Source: Dinoroseobacter sp049800775
Lineage (GTDB): Bacteria; Pseudomonadota; Alphaproteobacteria; Rhodobacterales; Rhodobacteraceae
Assembly (NCBI RefSeq): GCF_049800775.1
Contig: NZ_JBNAFR010000003.1
Location: 186,001 to 250,000, forward strand
Reading direction: 5' to 3'
Length of the DNA: 64,000 bases
Under the pieces are notes generated by a model. That model was not told the DNA's origin. It worked only from the letters and a program-made list of their open reading frames with translations, and made no database searches. Position 1 is the first letter of the stretch. Every line of letters starts with the position of its first letter. This document shows, in pieces, positions 24,363-32,724 of this stretch. A program made the position numbers and the translations under genes.

Positions 24363-25358
24363 ATGACACAGACCATGACCGCCGGGTTTCTGATCTCGTC
24401 AGGCTTTCCGATGGCATGCCTGACCTCGATGATCGAACCCTTGCGCGCTGCCAACGAGATCCACGGCACGGATGTCTTCCGGTGGCGGTTGCTGTCCGAG
24501 GGGGGCGGGCAGGTCACGTCCAGCGCGCAGATCGGGTTCGAGACGGATCCGCTGCGGCGTGAGGACCCGGTTTTTGACTATCTGATCCTGCTCTCGGCCC
24601 CGACTGCCCGCCTTGCCACGCCGGCCACGGTCGGGATCCTGCGACGGCAGGCGCGGCACGGGGCGGTGCTCGGTGCGGTGAGCGGCGGGGTTTTTCCCCT
24701 GGTCCGGGCAGGGCTGGCGCCGGACACCCCCGTCGCGGTGCATTGGTGTTATCAAGCCGCCTTTGAGACGGCCTTCCCGGATCAGGCGGCCACGGATCAG
24801 GTGCTGGAGTGGCGCGGCAAGACGATCACGGCGGCCGGGGCAGCGGCGGCCTTTGACCTTGCGCTTTTGATGATCGAGCAACGGCTCGGACGGGCGCTGG
24901 CGACCGAGGTGGCCTGCTGGTTCCAGCACCCGGTGATGCGCCGGGGCGATGTGGCTCAGGCCATTCCCGCGCTTTTGTCCGAGGCACCGGGGGCCGAGTT
25001 GCCGCCGCTGGTGGCGCAGGCCGTGCGCCTGTTCTCCGAGACGCTGTCCGAGCCGCCCGGGGTGGCCGAGGTTGCAGCGCGGCTGGAGATCTCGCCCCGG
25101 CAGTTGGAGCGCGCCTTCAAGCAGGCGACCGGGCTCAGCCCCTCGCGCTATGCGCGCAAGCTGCGGATGGAGGCCGCACGCCAGATCGTGCTCTATACCA
25201 ATGACCGGCTGGCCGAGATCGCGCAGGCCGTGGGCTATGGCGATGCTCAGACCTTTGGCAAGCATTACCGGGCGGCCTTCGGGAAATCGCCGCTGGAGGA
25301 CCGGGCGCAGATCAACCTGTTCCGGGTGACCGGCAACCTGCCGGTGCCCTCGACCTAG
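24363..25358 (+). CDS. glxA: GlxA-family transcriptional regulator (DJ-1/PfpI plus AraC HTH)
   Basis: A 331-residue regulator with an N-terminal DJ-1/PfpI-like sensor domain (residues ~1-190; GAVSGGVFPLVRAGL, ITAAGAAAAFDLALLMIEQRLG) and a C-terminal AraC domain with two helix-turn-helix units (VAARLEISPRQLERAF, LAEIAQAVGYGDAQTFGKHYRAAFG). Relatives respond to glycine betaine, dimethylglycine, carnitine or related compounds. Located between the glx and sox operons, it is a likely activator of one or both. Its TAG stop overlaps the stop of the convergent soxG gene. Confidence 0.87.
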   Translation: MTQTMTAGFLISSGFPMACLTSMIEPLRAANEIHGTDVFRWRLLSEGGGQVTSSAQIGFETDPLRREDPVFDYLILLSAPTARLATPATVGILRRQARHGAVLGAVSGGVFPLVRAGLAPDTPVAVHWCYQAAFETAFPDQAATDQVLEWRGKTITAAGAAAAFDLALLMIEQRLGRALATEVACWFQHPVMRRGDVAQAIPALLSEAPGAELPPLVAQAVRLFSETLSEPPGVAEVAARLEISPRQLERAFKQATGLSPSRYARKLRMEAARQIVLYTNDRLAEIAQAVGYGDAQTFGKHYRAAFGKSPLEDRAQINLFRVTGNLPVPST

Positions 25359-25927
25359 ATCGCGCCCATCGCCGTCAGCAGCGCATGGTGCAGCGAGCCC
25401 GCTGCCGAGCGTGGCCCGAGAATGCGCAGCCCGGCCTCTTGCCCCCGCCACCAGACGAAGCAGCCGAGATGGTCGAGCGTCGTGCGCTGCACCCCGCCGG
25501 GATCCATGCGGCGCAGATCGACGGGGCAGAGCAGTTCCATCGCCGCGACCATCCCCTCCCCCTGCAGGTCGAAGACGACCCAGCCATCGGTCTGCTCGGT
25601 GATCGAGGCACTCTCGCCGAAGCGCTGTTTCAGGCTGGCGGCAAGGTCCGCGTCGCGGGCCAGTGGAGCGGCGATCATCCACGCCTCCGGCCCGATCCAG
25701 AACCCGGCCTCGTCCGCGCGCTCGGTTGCTCGTCCCGGTGCGGGCACCGCATCAAGCAAAGCGATCAGATGGTGCTGGCAGGCTGCCTCCTGCCCCTGCC
25801 GCGCGGTGACCGAGGCCAGCGCGAGATCCGGGATCTCGGTCAGGGTCAGGTGGCCCACCGTATCGACCCGGGGCGTCCTGCCGCCGAGGGCGGTCAGCGG
25901 GTTCTGGGTGAGAAGGATCTCAGTCAC
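25355..25927 (-). CDS. soxG: Sarcosine oxidase/N-methylglutamate dehydrogenase gamma subunit
   Basis: A 190-residue SoxG-family subunit, weakly conserved as usual. Recognisable stretches are LTQNPLTALGG at the start, FWIGPEAWMI, FGESASITEQTDGWVVFDLQG, CPVDLRRM, LDHLGCFVWW and LRILGPRSAAGSLHHAL. The start is a GTG at 25927 that overlaps the soxA stop. It would help form the folate-binding channel of the heterotetramer. It is the last gene of soxB-soxD-soxA-soxG. Confidence 0.82.
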   Translation of the reverse strand: MTEILLTQNPLTALGGRTPRVDTVGHLTLTEIPDLALASVTARQGQEAACQHHLIALLDAVPAPGRATERADEAGFWIGPEAWMIAAPLARDADLAASLKQRFGESASITEQTDGWVVFDLQGEGMVAAMELLCPVDLRRMDPGGVQRTTLDHLGCFVWWRGQEAGLRILGPRSAAGSLHHALLTAMGAI

Positions 25928-28871
25928 GGAGCCGCTCTCCTTCGGGGTCGATGAAATGGGGTGAGACGACCTCCACCGCATGATCCACGCCCGTAAGCGG
26001 GCTGACCACGCGCAGGATCTCACCCAGGCGCGCGCCCCCGGACTTGAGAAATCCCAGTGCGATGGCATGACCCAGATGGGGTGAGAAACAGGCCGAGGTG
26101 ACATATCCCTGATCCTGCGCGGCGGTGACCGGGGCGTCCTGCGCCACCAGATGCGCCCCCGCCGGCACGGGCAGGGCGGGATCCACGGGTTTGAGCCCCA
26201 CCAGACGCAGCGCATCGGGCGCGGTCAGCCCCGCGCGGCGGGACAAGGTGCTGCCGATGCTGTCTTTCTTTTCGGACACCATCCGCGCCATTCCGAGGTT
26301 CAGCGCCGTGGTGGTGCCATTCAGCTCATTGCCCGCTGGATGCCCTTTCTCGATCCGCATGACGCTCAGCGCCTCGCTGCCATAGGCGACCACGTCATAC
26401 TCGGCGCCCGCGGCCATCAGCTTGCGGATCAGGGCATCGCCATAGCGGGTCGGCACGGCAATCTCATAGGCCAGCTCGCCCGAGAACGAGATCCGGAAGA
26501 GCCGCGCCCGGATGCCATCCACGCTGATCTCGCCACAGGCCATGTAAGGAAACGCCGCGTTTGAGATGTCGTGTTCCGGGTCCACGGCCTTCTGCAGAAG
26601 ACGCCGCGCATTTGGCCCGGCCACCGAGAACTGGGCCCAGGCCTCGGTGGTCGAGATGAGCTGCACATCCATGTCGGGAAAGAGGCATTGGCGCACGAAT
26701 TCCATATGGCGATAGACGCTGACCGCGTTGGCGGTGGTCGTGGTGACGACGAAATGGTCCTCGGCCAGCCGTGCGGCGGTGCCGTCATCCATGGCGATGC
26801 CATCCTCACGCAGCATCAGCCCGTAGCGGACCTTGCCCACGGGGACCTTGGCGAAAGGGTTGCAATAGACCCGGTTGAGGAAGGCCGCCGCATCCGCGCC
26901 CTGCACATCGATCTTGCCGAGGGTCGTCACATCGCAGATCCCCACGGACTTGCGGGTCTGCAGCACTTCGCGGTCCACCGCTTGCCGCCAATGGGTCTCG
27001 CCCGGTCGGGGGAACCATTGCGCGCGCAGCCACATGCCGACCTCGACGAAAACCGCGCCTTGCTCTTCGGCCCAGTGGTGCGACGGCGTCTTGCGGGTGG
27101 GTCGGAACGCCGCGCCGCGCGATCGCCCGGCAAAGGCCCCGATGGCGGTGGGCGTATAGGGCGGGCGGAACATGGTCGTGCCCACCTCGGGGATCGGCTT
27201 GCCCGCAAGTTCGGCCATCACCGCGAGCCCGCCCATATTCGACGTCTTGCCCTGATCCGTGGCCATGCCCAGTGTCGTGTAGCGCTTGAGATGCTCGACG
27301 GAGGTGAAATTCTCCTGATGGGCCAGTTGGATATCCTTGACGGTGACATCATTCTGTTGGTCGAGCCAGGCGCGTTTGGCCCCGGCCACGTGCCAGAAAG
27401 GTGTCAGGCGCACCGGAGCATCCGCGGTCTCGGGCAGGTCCGGGCAGGGGGCGATGATCCCCAGATCGGCCAGCGCGGCCTGTGCGCATTCCGCGCCGCT
27501 GCGCAGGGCCCCGGCGGTGGTGAGCTGCCCCGAGGCCGCTCCCGCCACGCGCAATCCGTCAGGCAGGCTGTCCCCGGGGACGAAGGCGGCGATGGTCTCG
27601 TCCCATGTCGGTCTGCCGCGATGGTGGCTCGCCAGATGCAGGTTCGGGTTCCACCCACCCGAGACACCGAGGGCGCCGCAGGCCAGCTGCCGCTCTGTGC
27701 CATCCGCGGTGGTGACCGTGATCCCGGTCAGTCCGAGCCGTCCGCGTGTCTGGGTGATGGTCGCGCCCTGGAGGACCTCGACCTCTCCATGGGTGGGCGC
27801 GTCCGGGCGCGTGTCGAGAATGGCGGCAATCTCGACCCCGGCGGCCTGCAGGTCCATCGCCGCGCGGTGCCCGTCATCGTTATTGGTGAAGATCGCGACC
27901 TGCCGGGCCGGGGTGACCGCCCAGCGGTTGACATAGCTGCGCAGGGCCGAGGCGAGCATGATCCCCGGCCGGTCATTGTTCTCGAACGCAATGGGCCGTT
28001 CTGTGGCCCCTGCGGCCAGCACCGCGCGCTTGGCATAGATCCGCCAGAGGATCTGGCGCGGTTTGCCCGGCGGCGGGGTGGCCACATGGTCCCAGACCCG
28101 CTCCAGCGCGCCATAGATGCCGTGGTCGAACCCGCCAAGGACCGTGGTCCGGGGCATGATCCGGACATTGGCGAAGCTTCCCAGCTCAGCCATGACCGCG
28201 CTGGCCCAGTCAGCCCCCGGCTGGTCGCCGATGCTGTAGGTCTCGGAATTCAGCCGCCCGCCCAGACGGAAATCCTCGTCGGCGAGGATCACCTCCGCCC
28301 CCGCGCGCGCCGCGGTCAGGGCGGCCAACAGCCCTGAGGGTCCCGCGCCGATCACCAGAAGGTCGCAATGGCGGAACCCCTTGTCATAGGCATCCGGGTC
28401 GTCCAGCGCCGAGAGCGCGCCGAGCCCGGCAGCCCTCCGGATGATCGGCTCATAGACCTTTTCCCAGAAGGCGGCGGGCCACATGAAGGTCTTGTAATAG
28501 AACCCCGCTGCAAAGAAGCGCGAGAGCCGATCATTGATGGCCATGGCGTCGAAGGCGAGGCTCGGCCAGCGGTTCTGCGACGTCGCTTCCAGCCCGTCGA
28601 AGAGCTCCGCCGTGGTGGCGCGGGTGTTCGGCTCTGCCCGCGCGCCGCTGCGCAGGGTGATGATGGCGTTCGGTTCCTCCGAGCCTGCGGTCAGGGGGCC
28701 GCGAGGGCGGTGATACTTGAAGGACCGCCCCATGAGCCGCACGCCGTTGGCCAGCAGCGCCGAGGCCAGCGTATCGCCCGCATAGCCGCCATAGGTCTTG
28801 CCATCGAAGCGAAAGCTGAGCGGTGTGGCGCGGTCGATCTGCCCGCCTGAAACACGGTGGATCTGGCTCAT
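25920..28871 (-). CDS. soxA: Sarcosine oxidase/N-methylglutamate dehydrogenase alpha subunit
   Basis: A 983-residue flavoprotein. It begins with a ferredoxin-like segment (FRFDGKTYGGYAGDTLASAL, FKYHRPRGPLTAGSEEPNA), then the NAD-binding Rossmann motif VIGAGPSGLLAALTAARAGA, and ends in a ~400-residue aminomethyltransferase (GcvT)-like folate domain (GICDVTTLGKIDVQG, VAGPNARRLL, IEKGHPAGNELNGTTT). In sarcosine oxidase this subunit passes the oxidised methyl group to tetrahydrofolate. Overlaps: ATGA with soxD upstream and GTGACTGA with soxG downstream. MgdC of the N-methylglutamate pathway has the same architecture, so the substrate is open. Confidence 0.9.
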   Translation of the reverse strand: MSQIHRVSGGQIDRATPLSFRFDGKTYGGYAGDTLASALLANGVRLMGRSFKYHRPRGPLTAGSEEPNAIITLRSGARAEPNTRATTAELFDGLEATSQNRWPSLAFDAMAINDRLSRFFAAGFYYKTFMWPAAFWEKVYEPIIRRAAGLGALSALDDPDAYDKGFRHCDLLVIGAGPSGLLAALTAARAGAEVILADEDFRLGGRLNSETYSIGDQPGADWASAVMAELGSFANVRIMPRTTVLGGFDHGIYGALERVWDHVATPPPGKPRQILWRIYAKRAVLAAGATERPIAFENNDRPGIMLASALRSYVNRWAVTPARQVAIFTNNDDGHRAAMDLQAAGVEIAAILDTRPDAPTHGEVEVLQGATITQTRGRLGLTGITVTTADGTERQLACGALGVSGGWNPNLHLASHHRGRPTWDETIAAFVPGDSLPDGLRVAGAASGQLTTAGALRSGAECAQAALADLGIIAPCPDLPETADAPVRLTPFWHVAGAKRAWLDQQNDVTVKDIQLAHQENFTSVEHLKRYTTLGMATDQGKTSNMGGLAVMAELAGKPIPEVGTTMFRPPYTPTAIGAFAGRSRGAAFRPTRKTPSHHWAEEQGAVFVEVGMWLRAQWFPRPGETHWRQAVDREVLQTRKSVGICDVTTLGKIDVQGADAAAFLNRVYCNPFAKVPVGKVRYGLMLREDGIAMDDGTAARLAEDHFVVTTTTANAVSVYRHMEFVRQCLFPDMDVQLISTTEAWAQFSVAGPNARRLLQKAVDPEHDISNAAFPYMACGEISVDGIRARLFRISFSGELAYEIAVPTRYGDALIRKLMAAGAEYDVVAYGSEALSVMRIEKGHPAGNELNGTTTALNLGMARMVSEKKDSIGSTLSRRAGLTAPDALRLVGLKPVDPALPVPAGAHLVAQDAPVTAAQDQGYVTSACFSPHLGHAIALGFLKSGGARLGEILRVVSPLTGVDHAVEVVSPHFIDPEGERLRD

Positions 28872-29155
28872 CGCGACCGACCTTCCCGGCGGGCCACGTC
28901 CCGGGCCAACTCGACCGAGGTGATCTCATGGGTGAGGGTGTTGCGGGTCACGACGAGCCAGGACCGGTCCCCCTGCTCGTGGAACCACAGCTCCCGGTGT
29001 AGTCCGGCGGGGTTGTCGCGCAGATAGCCGTAACGCGTGAACGCCTCCAATGCGCCCTCGGCCATGCCATCCGGGCGCTGGATCAGGGCGGCATCGCCAA
29101 GATAGGTGAACTCCGCAGCGTCGCGGGGGCCAAGCAGGGGGTGGTCAATGATCAT
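28868..29155 (-). CDS. soxD: SoxD/MgdB-type delta subunit lacking zinc-binding cysteines
   Basis: A 95-residue delta subunit. The conserved core EFTYLGDA...RPDG...YGYLRDNPAGLHRELWFHEQGDRSWLVVTRNT is clear. The canonical sarcosine oxidase delta chain binds zinc through an N-terminal CPxCG and a later His...Cys; here the first reads PLLGP, the later Cys is Asp (QGD) and the chain contains no cysteine at all. This suggests a divergent subgroup, possibly N-methylglutamate dehydrogenase or another methylated-amine oxidase. The stop overlaps the soxA start (ATGA). Confidence 0.85.
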   Translation of the reverse strand: MIIDHPLLGPRDAAEFTYLGDAALIQRPDGMAEGALEAFTRYGYLRDNPAGLHRELWFHEQGDRSWLVVTRNTLTHEITSVELARDVARREGRSR

Positions 29156-29164
29156 GGCAGCACC

Positions 29165-30415
29165 TCAATGCAGGTTGGGCTGATTGCCCATGCCTTTTTC
29201 GTCGATCATGTGCCCGGTGGCGAAGCGATCGAACCGATAGGCTGTGGCGGTGGGGTGGGGGGCATCCGTGGCGAGCAGATGGGCATAGGCATAGCCCGAG
29301 GCCGGCGTGGCCTTGAACCCGCCATAGCACCAGCCGCCATTGAAATAGAGCCCGTCGATATGGGTCCGGTCGATGATCGGCGAGCCATCCATGCTCATGT
29401 CCATGATCCCGCCCCACATCCGCAGGAGGCGCGCGCGCCCCAGCATCGGGAAGATCGCCATCCCGCCCTCGCAGACATCCTCGACCACGGGCAGGTTGCC
29501 GCGCTGGGCATAGGAGTTGTAGCCGTCGATATCGCCGCCAAAGACCAACCCGCCCTTGTCGGACTGGCTGACATAGAAATGCCCGGCCCCGAAGGTGATC
29601 ACCCCCGGCAGCAGGGGTTTCAGCCCCTCCGAGACGAAGGCCTGCAGGACATGGCTCTCGATCGGCAGGCGCATCCCGGCCTGTGCCATCACCCGGCTGG
29701 AGGATCCGGCCACGCAGACCCCGACCTTGCCCGCCCGGATCGGCCCTCGGGTCGTTTCCACCCCGGTGCAGACACCGTTCTGGATGGCAAAGCCGGTGAC
29801 CTCGCAATTCTGCAGGATATCCACGCCGAGCTGGTCGGCAGCGCGTGCATAGCCCCAGGCCACCGCGTCATGGCGCACGGTACCGCCGCGATGCTGGGCC
29901 AGCCCGCCCTTGATCGGAAAGCGGGCATCGGCGGTGTTCAGGAAGGGGTAGCGCGCGGTGATCTGCGCTGTGCTCAGCAGATCCGCATCCGCGCCATGCA
30001 TCCGCATCGCATTGCCCCGCCGGATGAAGGCATCGCGCTGGGCGTCCGTGTGGATCAGGTTGAGGATCCCGCGCTGGCTGACCATGGCGTTGTAGTTGAG
30101 CTCCTGCTCCAGCCCTTCCCAGAGTTTCAGCGAGAACTCGTAGAAGGGTTCATTGCCATCCAGCAGGTAATTCGAGCGGATGATCGTCGTGTTGCGCCCG
30201 ACATTCCCGCCGCCGATCCAGCCCTTCTCGAGCACGGCCACCCGGTGCTGGCCGTATTTCGCGGCGAGGTAATAGGCCGTGGCAAGCCCATGCCCGCCGC
30301 CGCCGATCACCACGATGTCGTATTGCGGCTTCGGCTCCGGATCGCGCCAGGCCGGACCCCAGCCCCGGTGCCCGGTGAGGGCTTCTTTGATGACGCGAAA
30401 ACCTGAATAGCGCAT
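29165..30415 (-). CDS. soxB: Sarcosine oxidase/N-methylglutamate dehydrogenase beta subunit
   Basis: A 416-residue FAD-dependent amine oxidase of the DAO family. The dinucleotide motif is DIVVIGGGGHGLATAYYLA; NVGRNTTIIRSNYLLDG and KGGLAQHRGGTVRHDAVAWG follow, the latter holding the His region used for covalent flavin. The C-terminal part reads MWGGIMDMSMDGSPII and FNGGWCYGGFKATPASG. It oxidises the N-methyl amine in the sox heterotetramer. First gene of soxBDAG; the promoter must lie in the 118 bp before the gntR stop. Confidence 0.9.
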   Translation of the reverse strand: MRYSGFRVIKEALTGHRGWGPAWRDPEPKPQYDIVVIGGGGHGLATAYYLAAKYGQHRVAVLEKGWIGGGNVGRNTTIIRSNYLLDGNEPFYEFSLKLWEGLEQELNYNAMVSQRGILNLIHTDAQRDAFIRRGNAMRMHGADADLLSTAQITARYPFLNTADARFPIKGGLAQHRGGTVRHDAVAWGYARAADQLGVDILQNCEVTGFAIQNGVCTGVETTRGPIRAGKVGVCVAGSSSRVMAQAGMRLPIESHVLQAFVSEGLKPLLPGVITFGAGHFYVSQSDKGGLVFGGDIDGYNSYAQRGNLPVVEDVCEGGMAIFPMLGRARLLRMWGGIMDMSMDGSPIIDRTHIDGLYFNGGWCYGGFKATPASGYAYAHLLATDAPHPTATAYRFDRFATGHMIDEKGMGNQPNLH

Positions 30416-30533
30416 GCGGTTCGGACTCCTTCCGGGTCACCATGGGCGCATTGCCCTTGTTTTGTCCCGGTGAAACCCGACCCGGGGTCAGGCAAATCGG
30501 ACATCGGGGTGGAAAAGACGGCTCGCGCGCGGT

Positions 30534-31223
30534 TCAGTCGTCCTGCGCGTCTTCCGACGCCAGAAGCCGGTCCGCAATGGCCATGGTGTCGTCCAGATGG
30601 CTTTCGACCGCGGCGCGCGCGGCCGCCGCGTCCCCGGCCGCGATCGCGTCACAGATCCGGTCCATGTGTTCGGGTCCAGGGCGGGCGCGGTCGGGCTGGG
30701 TCAGGGTCAGCAGGCGCAACCGGCTGATGCGTCCGTTGAGGCGCTGAACGACCTCCCACGCGACGCTGTGCCCGGCCCCTTGGAAGATCTCGGCGTAGAA
30801 TTCCGAGCTTGTGCGAAATACCGCGCCGGGGCTGGCCACTGCGACAGCCTGCTTGAGCCGGTCGAGGGCAGCGCGCAGGCGGGTGATGCCCTCGGGGGTG
30901 ATATTGCGGGCGCAGGCTTCGGCGGCGGCGGTCTCCAGCGCGCGGCGGATATCGTAGATCTGCCGCGCGTCGTCCCGGCTCATCCGGGCGACGATGGGTC
31001 CGCGCCCGGGCAGGATCTCGACCAGACCTTCGGCCTCGAGATAGCGGATCGTTTCGCGCACCACCGTGCGGCTCACCCCAAGCTGGTCGCAAAGCGGGCG
31101 TTCCACCAGACGCTGACCCGGTTCGAAGACGCCTTCGATGATGGCCTCGCGCATCCGCTCCTGCACGAGGTCGCGCAGGGTGGCGGGAGGGTGGTCGATC
31201 TTCGCAAGGGCCGGTTTGGACAT
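30534..31223 (-). CDS. GntR-family (FCD-type) transcriptional regulator
   Basis: A 229-residue regulator. The winged helix spans about residues 15-80 (RMREAIIEGVFEPGQRLVERPLCDQLGVSRTVVRETIRYLEAEGLVE) and the FCD ligand-binding domain follows (DIRRALETAAAEA, FYAEIFQGAGH, HLDDTMAIADRL). It is divergent from the AA_synth-hydrolase-monooxygenase operon, with a perfect palindrome TGGTATACCA between, so it most likely represses that operon until a substrate-derived ligand appears. Start: ATG 31223. It could also influence soxB, which lies on the same strand downstream. Confidence 0.88.
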   Translation of the reverse strand: MSKPALAKIDHPPATLRDLVQERMREAIIEGVFEPGQRLVERPLCDQLGVSRTVVRETIRYLEAEGLVEILPGRGPIVARMSRDDARQIYDIRRALETAAAEACARNITPEGITRLRAALDRLKQAVAVASPGAVFRTSSEFYAEIFQGAGHSVAWEVVQRLNGRISRLRLLTLTQPDRARPGPEHMDRICDAIAAGDAAAARAAVESHLDDTMAIADRLLASEDAQDD

Positions 31224-31266
31224 GGGTCTCAGGATAGGTCCCGCGCTGCGGCGGAGCAAGATCATA

Positions 31267-31292
31267 TTGACAGATGATATTATGGTATACCA
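31267..31292 (+). promoter_or_regulatory. Promoter with GntR-type operator for the AA_synth operon
   Basis: A consensus -35 hexamer TTGACA at 31267-31272 is followed by the perfect 10-bp palindrome TGGTATACCA at 31283-31292. The palindrome fits the TGGT...ACCA half-site form of FadR/FCD-type GntR regulators and would sit in the core promoter, as expected for a repressor site. The -10 (CAGATT, 18 bp spacing) is weak. Confidence 0.55.
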
Positions 31293-31325
31293 GATTTGAG
31301 CCAGCGAATCCTGAAAGGCGAGGCC

Positions 31326-31928
31326 ATGGCGGCAGAGATCCGAAAAACGCTTCTGCATGTTGAAAAGACCCTGATCGAGGGGGGCAAGGCGGCGAAGACA
31401 CCCCTGACCCTGATCGCGGCGGTGGCAGTGATCCGGAACCCCTGGGCCGGGCTGGGCTTTGTCGAGGACCTGCGCCCGGCCATCACGGACTGCGCCCCGG
31501 GGCTCGGCGCGCTGCTCACCGAGATGATCCTTGGCGCCGCGGGCGGCGGTGACAAGGTCGAGGGCTATGGCAAGGCCGCGATTGTCGGGGTCAATGGTGA
31601 GGTGGAGCATGGCTCGGCCCTGATCCACACCCTGCGCTTCGGCAATCACTATCGCGAGGCGGTGGGTGCGAAATCCTACCTCGCCTTCACCAACACACGC
31701 GGTCCCGCCTACGCATCCTTGCAGATCCCGCTGATGGACAAGAATGATGGCGGGCGGCGCAGCCATTACCTGACGATTCAGCTCGCGATCCCGGACGCCC
31801 CCGCGCCGGACGAGATCGTGATCGCGCTGGGCGCCTCGATTGGCGGGCGACCCCATCACCGGATCGGGGACCGGTATCAGGACCTCAAAGAGCTTGGCCA
31901 TGACGTCGATAACCCAGCGGCAGTTTGA
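31326..31928 (+). CDS. AA_synth (PF06684-type) family protein
   Basis: A 200-residue protein of the so-called amino acid synthesis family, whose biochemical function is poorly defined. Recognisable stretches are AAVAVIRNPWAGLGFVEDL, GYGKAAIVGVNGEVEHGSALIH, LAFTNTRGPAYASLQIPLM and the C-terminal RIGDRYQDL. It is cytoplasmic, without signal peptide. The ATG at 31326 has GAGG close upstream. It opens an operon with a hydrolase, a flavin reductase, a luciferase-like monooxygenase and an aldehyde dehydrogenase, so a catabolic role with those enzymes is more likely than amino acid synthesis. Confidence 0.82.
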   Translation: MAAEIRKTLLHVEKTLIEGGKAAKTPLTLIAAVAVIRNPWAGLGFVEDLRPAITDCAPGLGALLTEMILGAAGGGDKVEGYGKAAIVGVNGEVEHGSALIHTLRFGNHYREAVGAKSYLAFTNTRGPAYASLQIPLMDKNDGGRRSHYLTIQLAIPDAPAPDEIVIALGASIGGRPHHRIGDRYQDLKELGHDVDNPAAV

Positions 31929-32724
31929 CGGACCCGGGCGTGTCGCGTTTCGCGAGTGCGGGCGGGGCGCGCCGCTTGTCCTGCTCCACGGGGTCGGGAT
32001 GCAATCGGCGGCCTGGGCGCCGCAGATCGCGGCCCTGTCCTGCGATCACCGGGTGCTCGCGCTGGATCTTCCGGGCCATGGAGGGAGCGCGCCGTTGCCG
32101 GGGCGCCCGCAACTGCCGGATTATGTCGACTGGCTGCACGGGGTGCTGGAGGGGCTGGGTCTCGGCCCGGTCTGCCTTGTCGGTCACTCCATGGGCGCGA
32201 TGATCGCGACCGGCTATGCGGTGACGCATCCGCGCCATGTGCGCCGGGTGGCGCTGCTGAACGGCGTCTACCAACGGGATCCGCAGGCGCGGCGCGCGGT
32301 GATCGCCCGCGCTGCAGAGATCCGCGCCGGTGCGGTGGATCTCGAGACACCACTGGATCGCTGGTTCGGTCAGGATCCCGACACTGATACTGACACCGAA
32401 ACCGTGCGCGCGCAGGTGCGCGGCTGGCTCGCGGCGATGGACCCAAAAGGCTACGCGGACGCCTATGGCGCTTTCGCAGCGGGCGACGGGATCTACGCCC
32501 CCAAGATGGGCGAGATCGCAGCACCGCTTCTGGCGCTGACCGGTGCGCTGGATCCGAACTCCACACCGGCCATGGCGCGGGAAATGGCGCGGGCTGCCCC
32601 GCATGGCCGCGCGGTCGTGCTGGACGGTGCGCGCCATATGGCAAACCTGACCGCCCCCGAGGAGGTCAACACCGCGCTGACCGCATGGTTGCGGGACGGG
32701 ACCGCAGAAAGGCGCCGCGCATGA
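31900..32724 (+). CDS. Alpha/beta hydrolase
   Basis: A 274-residue alpha/beta-fold hydrolase. The oxyanion region is LLHGVGM, the nucleophile elbow GHSMG, the acid is expected in LTGALDPNS, and the catalytic His in GARHMANLTAPEE. The cap domain lies between. It probably opens an ester, lactone, amide or enol-lactone formed by the downstream monooxygenase, as in Baeyer-Villiger-type catabolic routes. The start ATG 31900 overlaps the end of the preceding gene by 29 bp, and the stop overlaps the flavin reductase start (ATGA). Confidence 0.87.
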   Translation: MTSITQRQFDGPGRVAFRECGRGAPLVLLHGVGMQSAAWAPQIAALSCDHRVLALDLPGHGGSAPLPGRPQLPDYVDWLHGVLEGLGLGPVCLVGHSMGAMIATGYAVTHPRHVRRVALLNGVYQRDPQARRAVIARAAEIRAGAVDLETPLDRWFGQDPDTDTDTETVRAQVRGWLAAMDPKGYADAYGAFAAGDGIYAPKMGEIAAPLLALTGALDPNSTPAMAREMARAAPHGRAVVLDGARHMANLTAPEEVNTALTAWLRDGTAERRRA

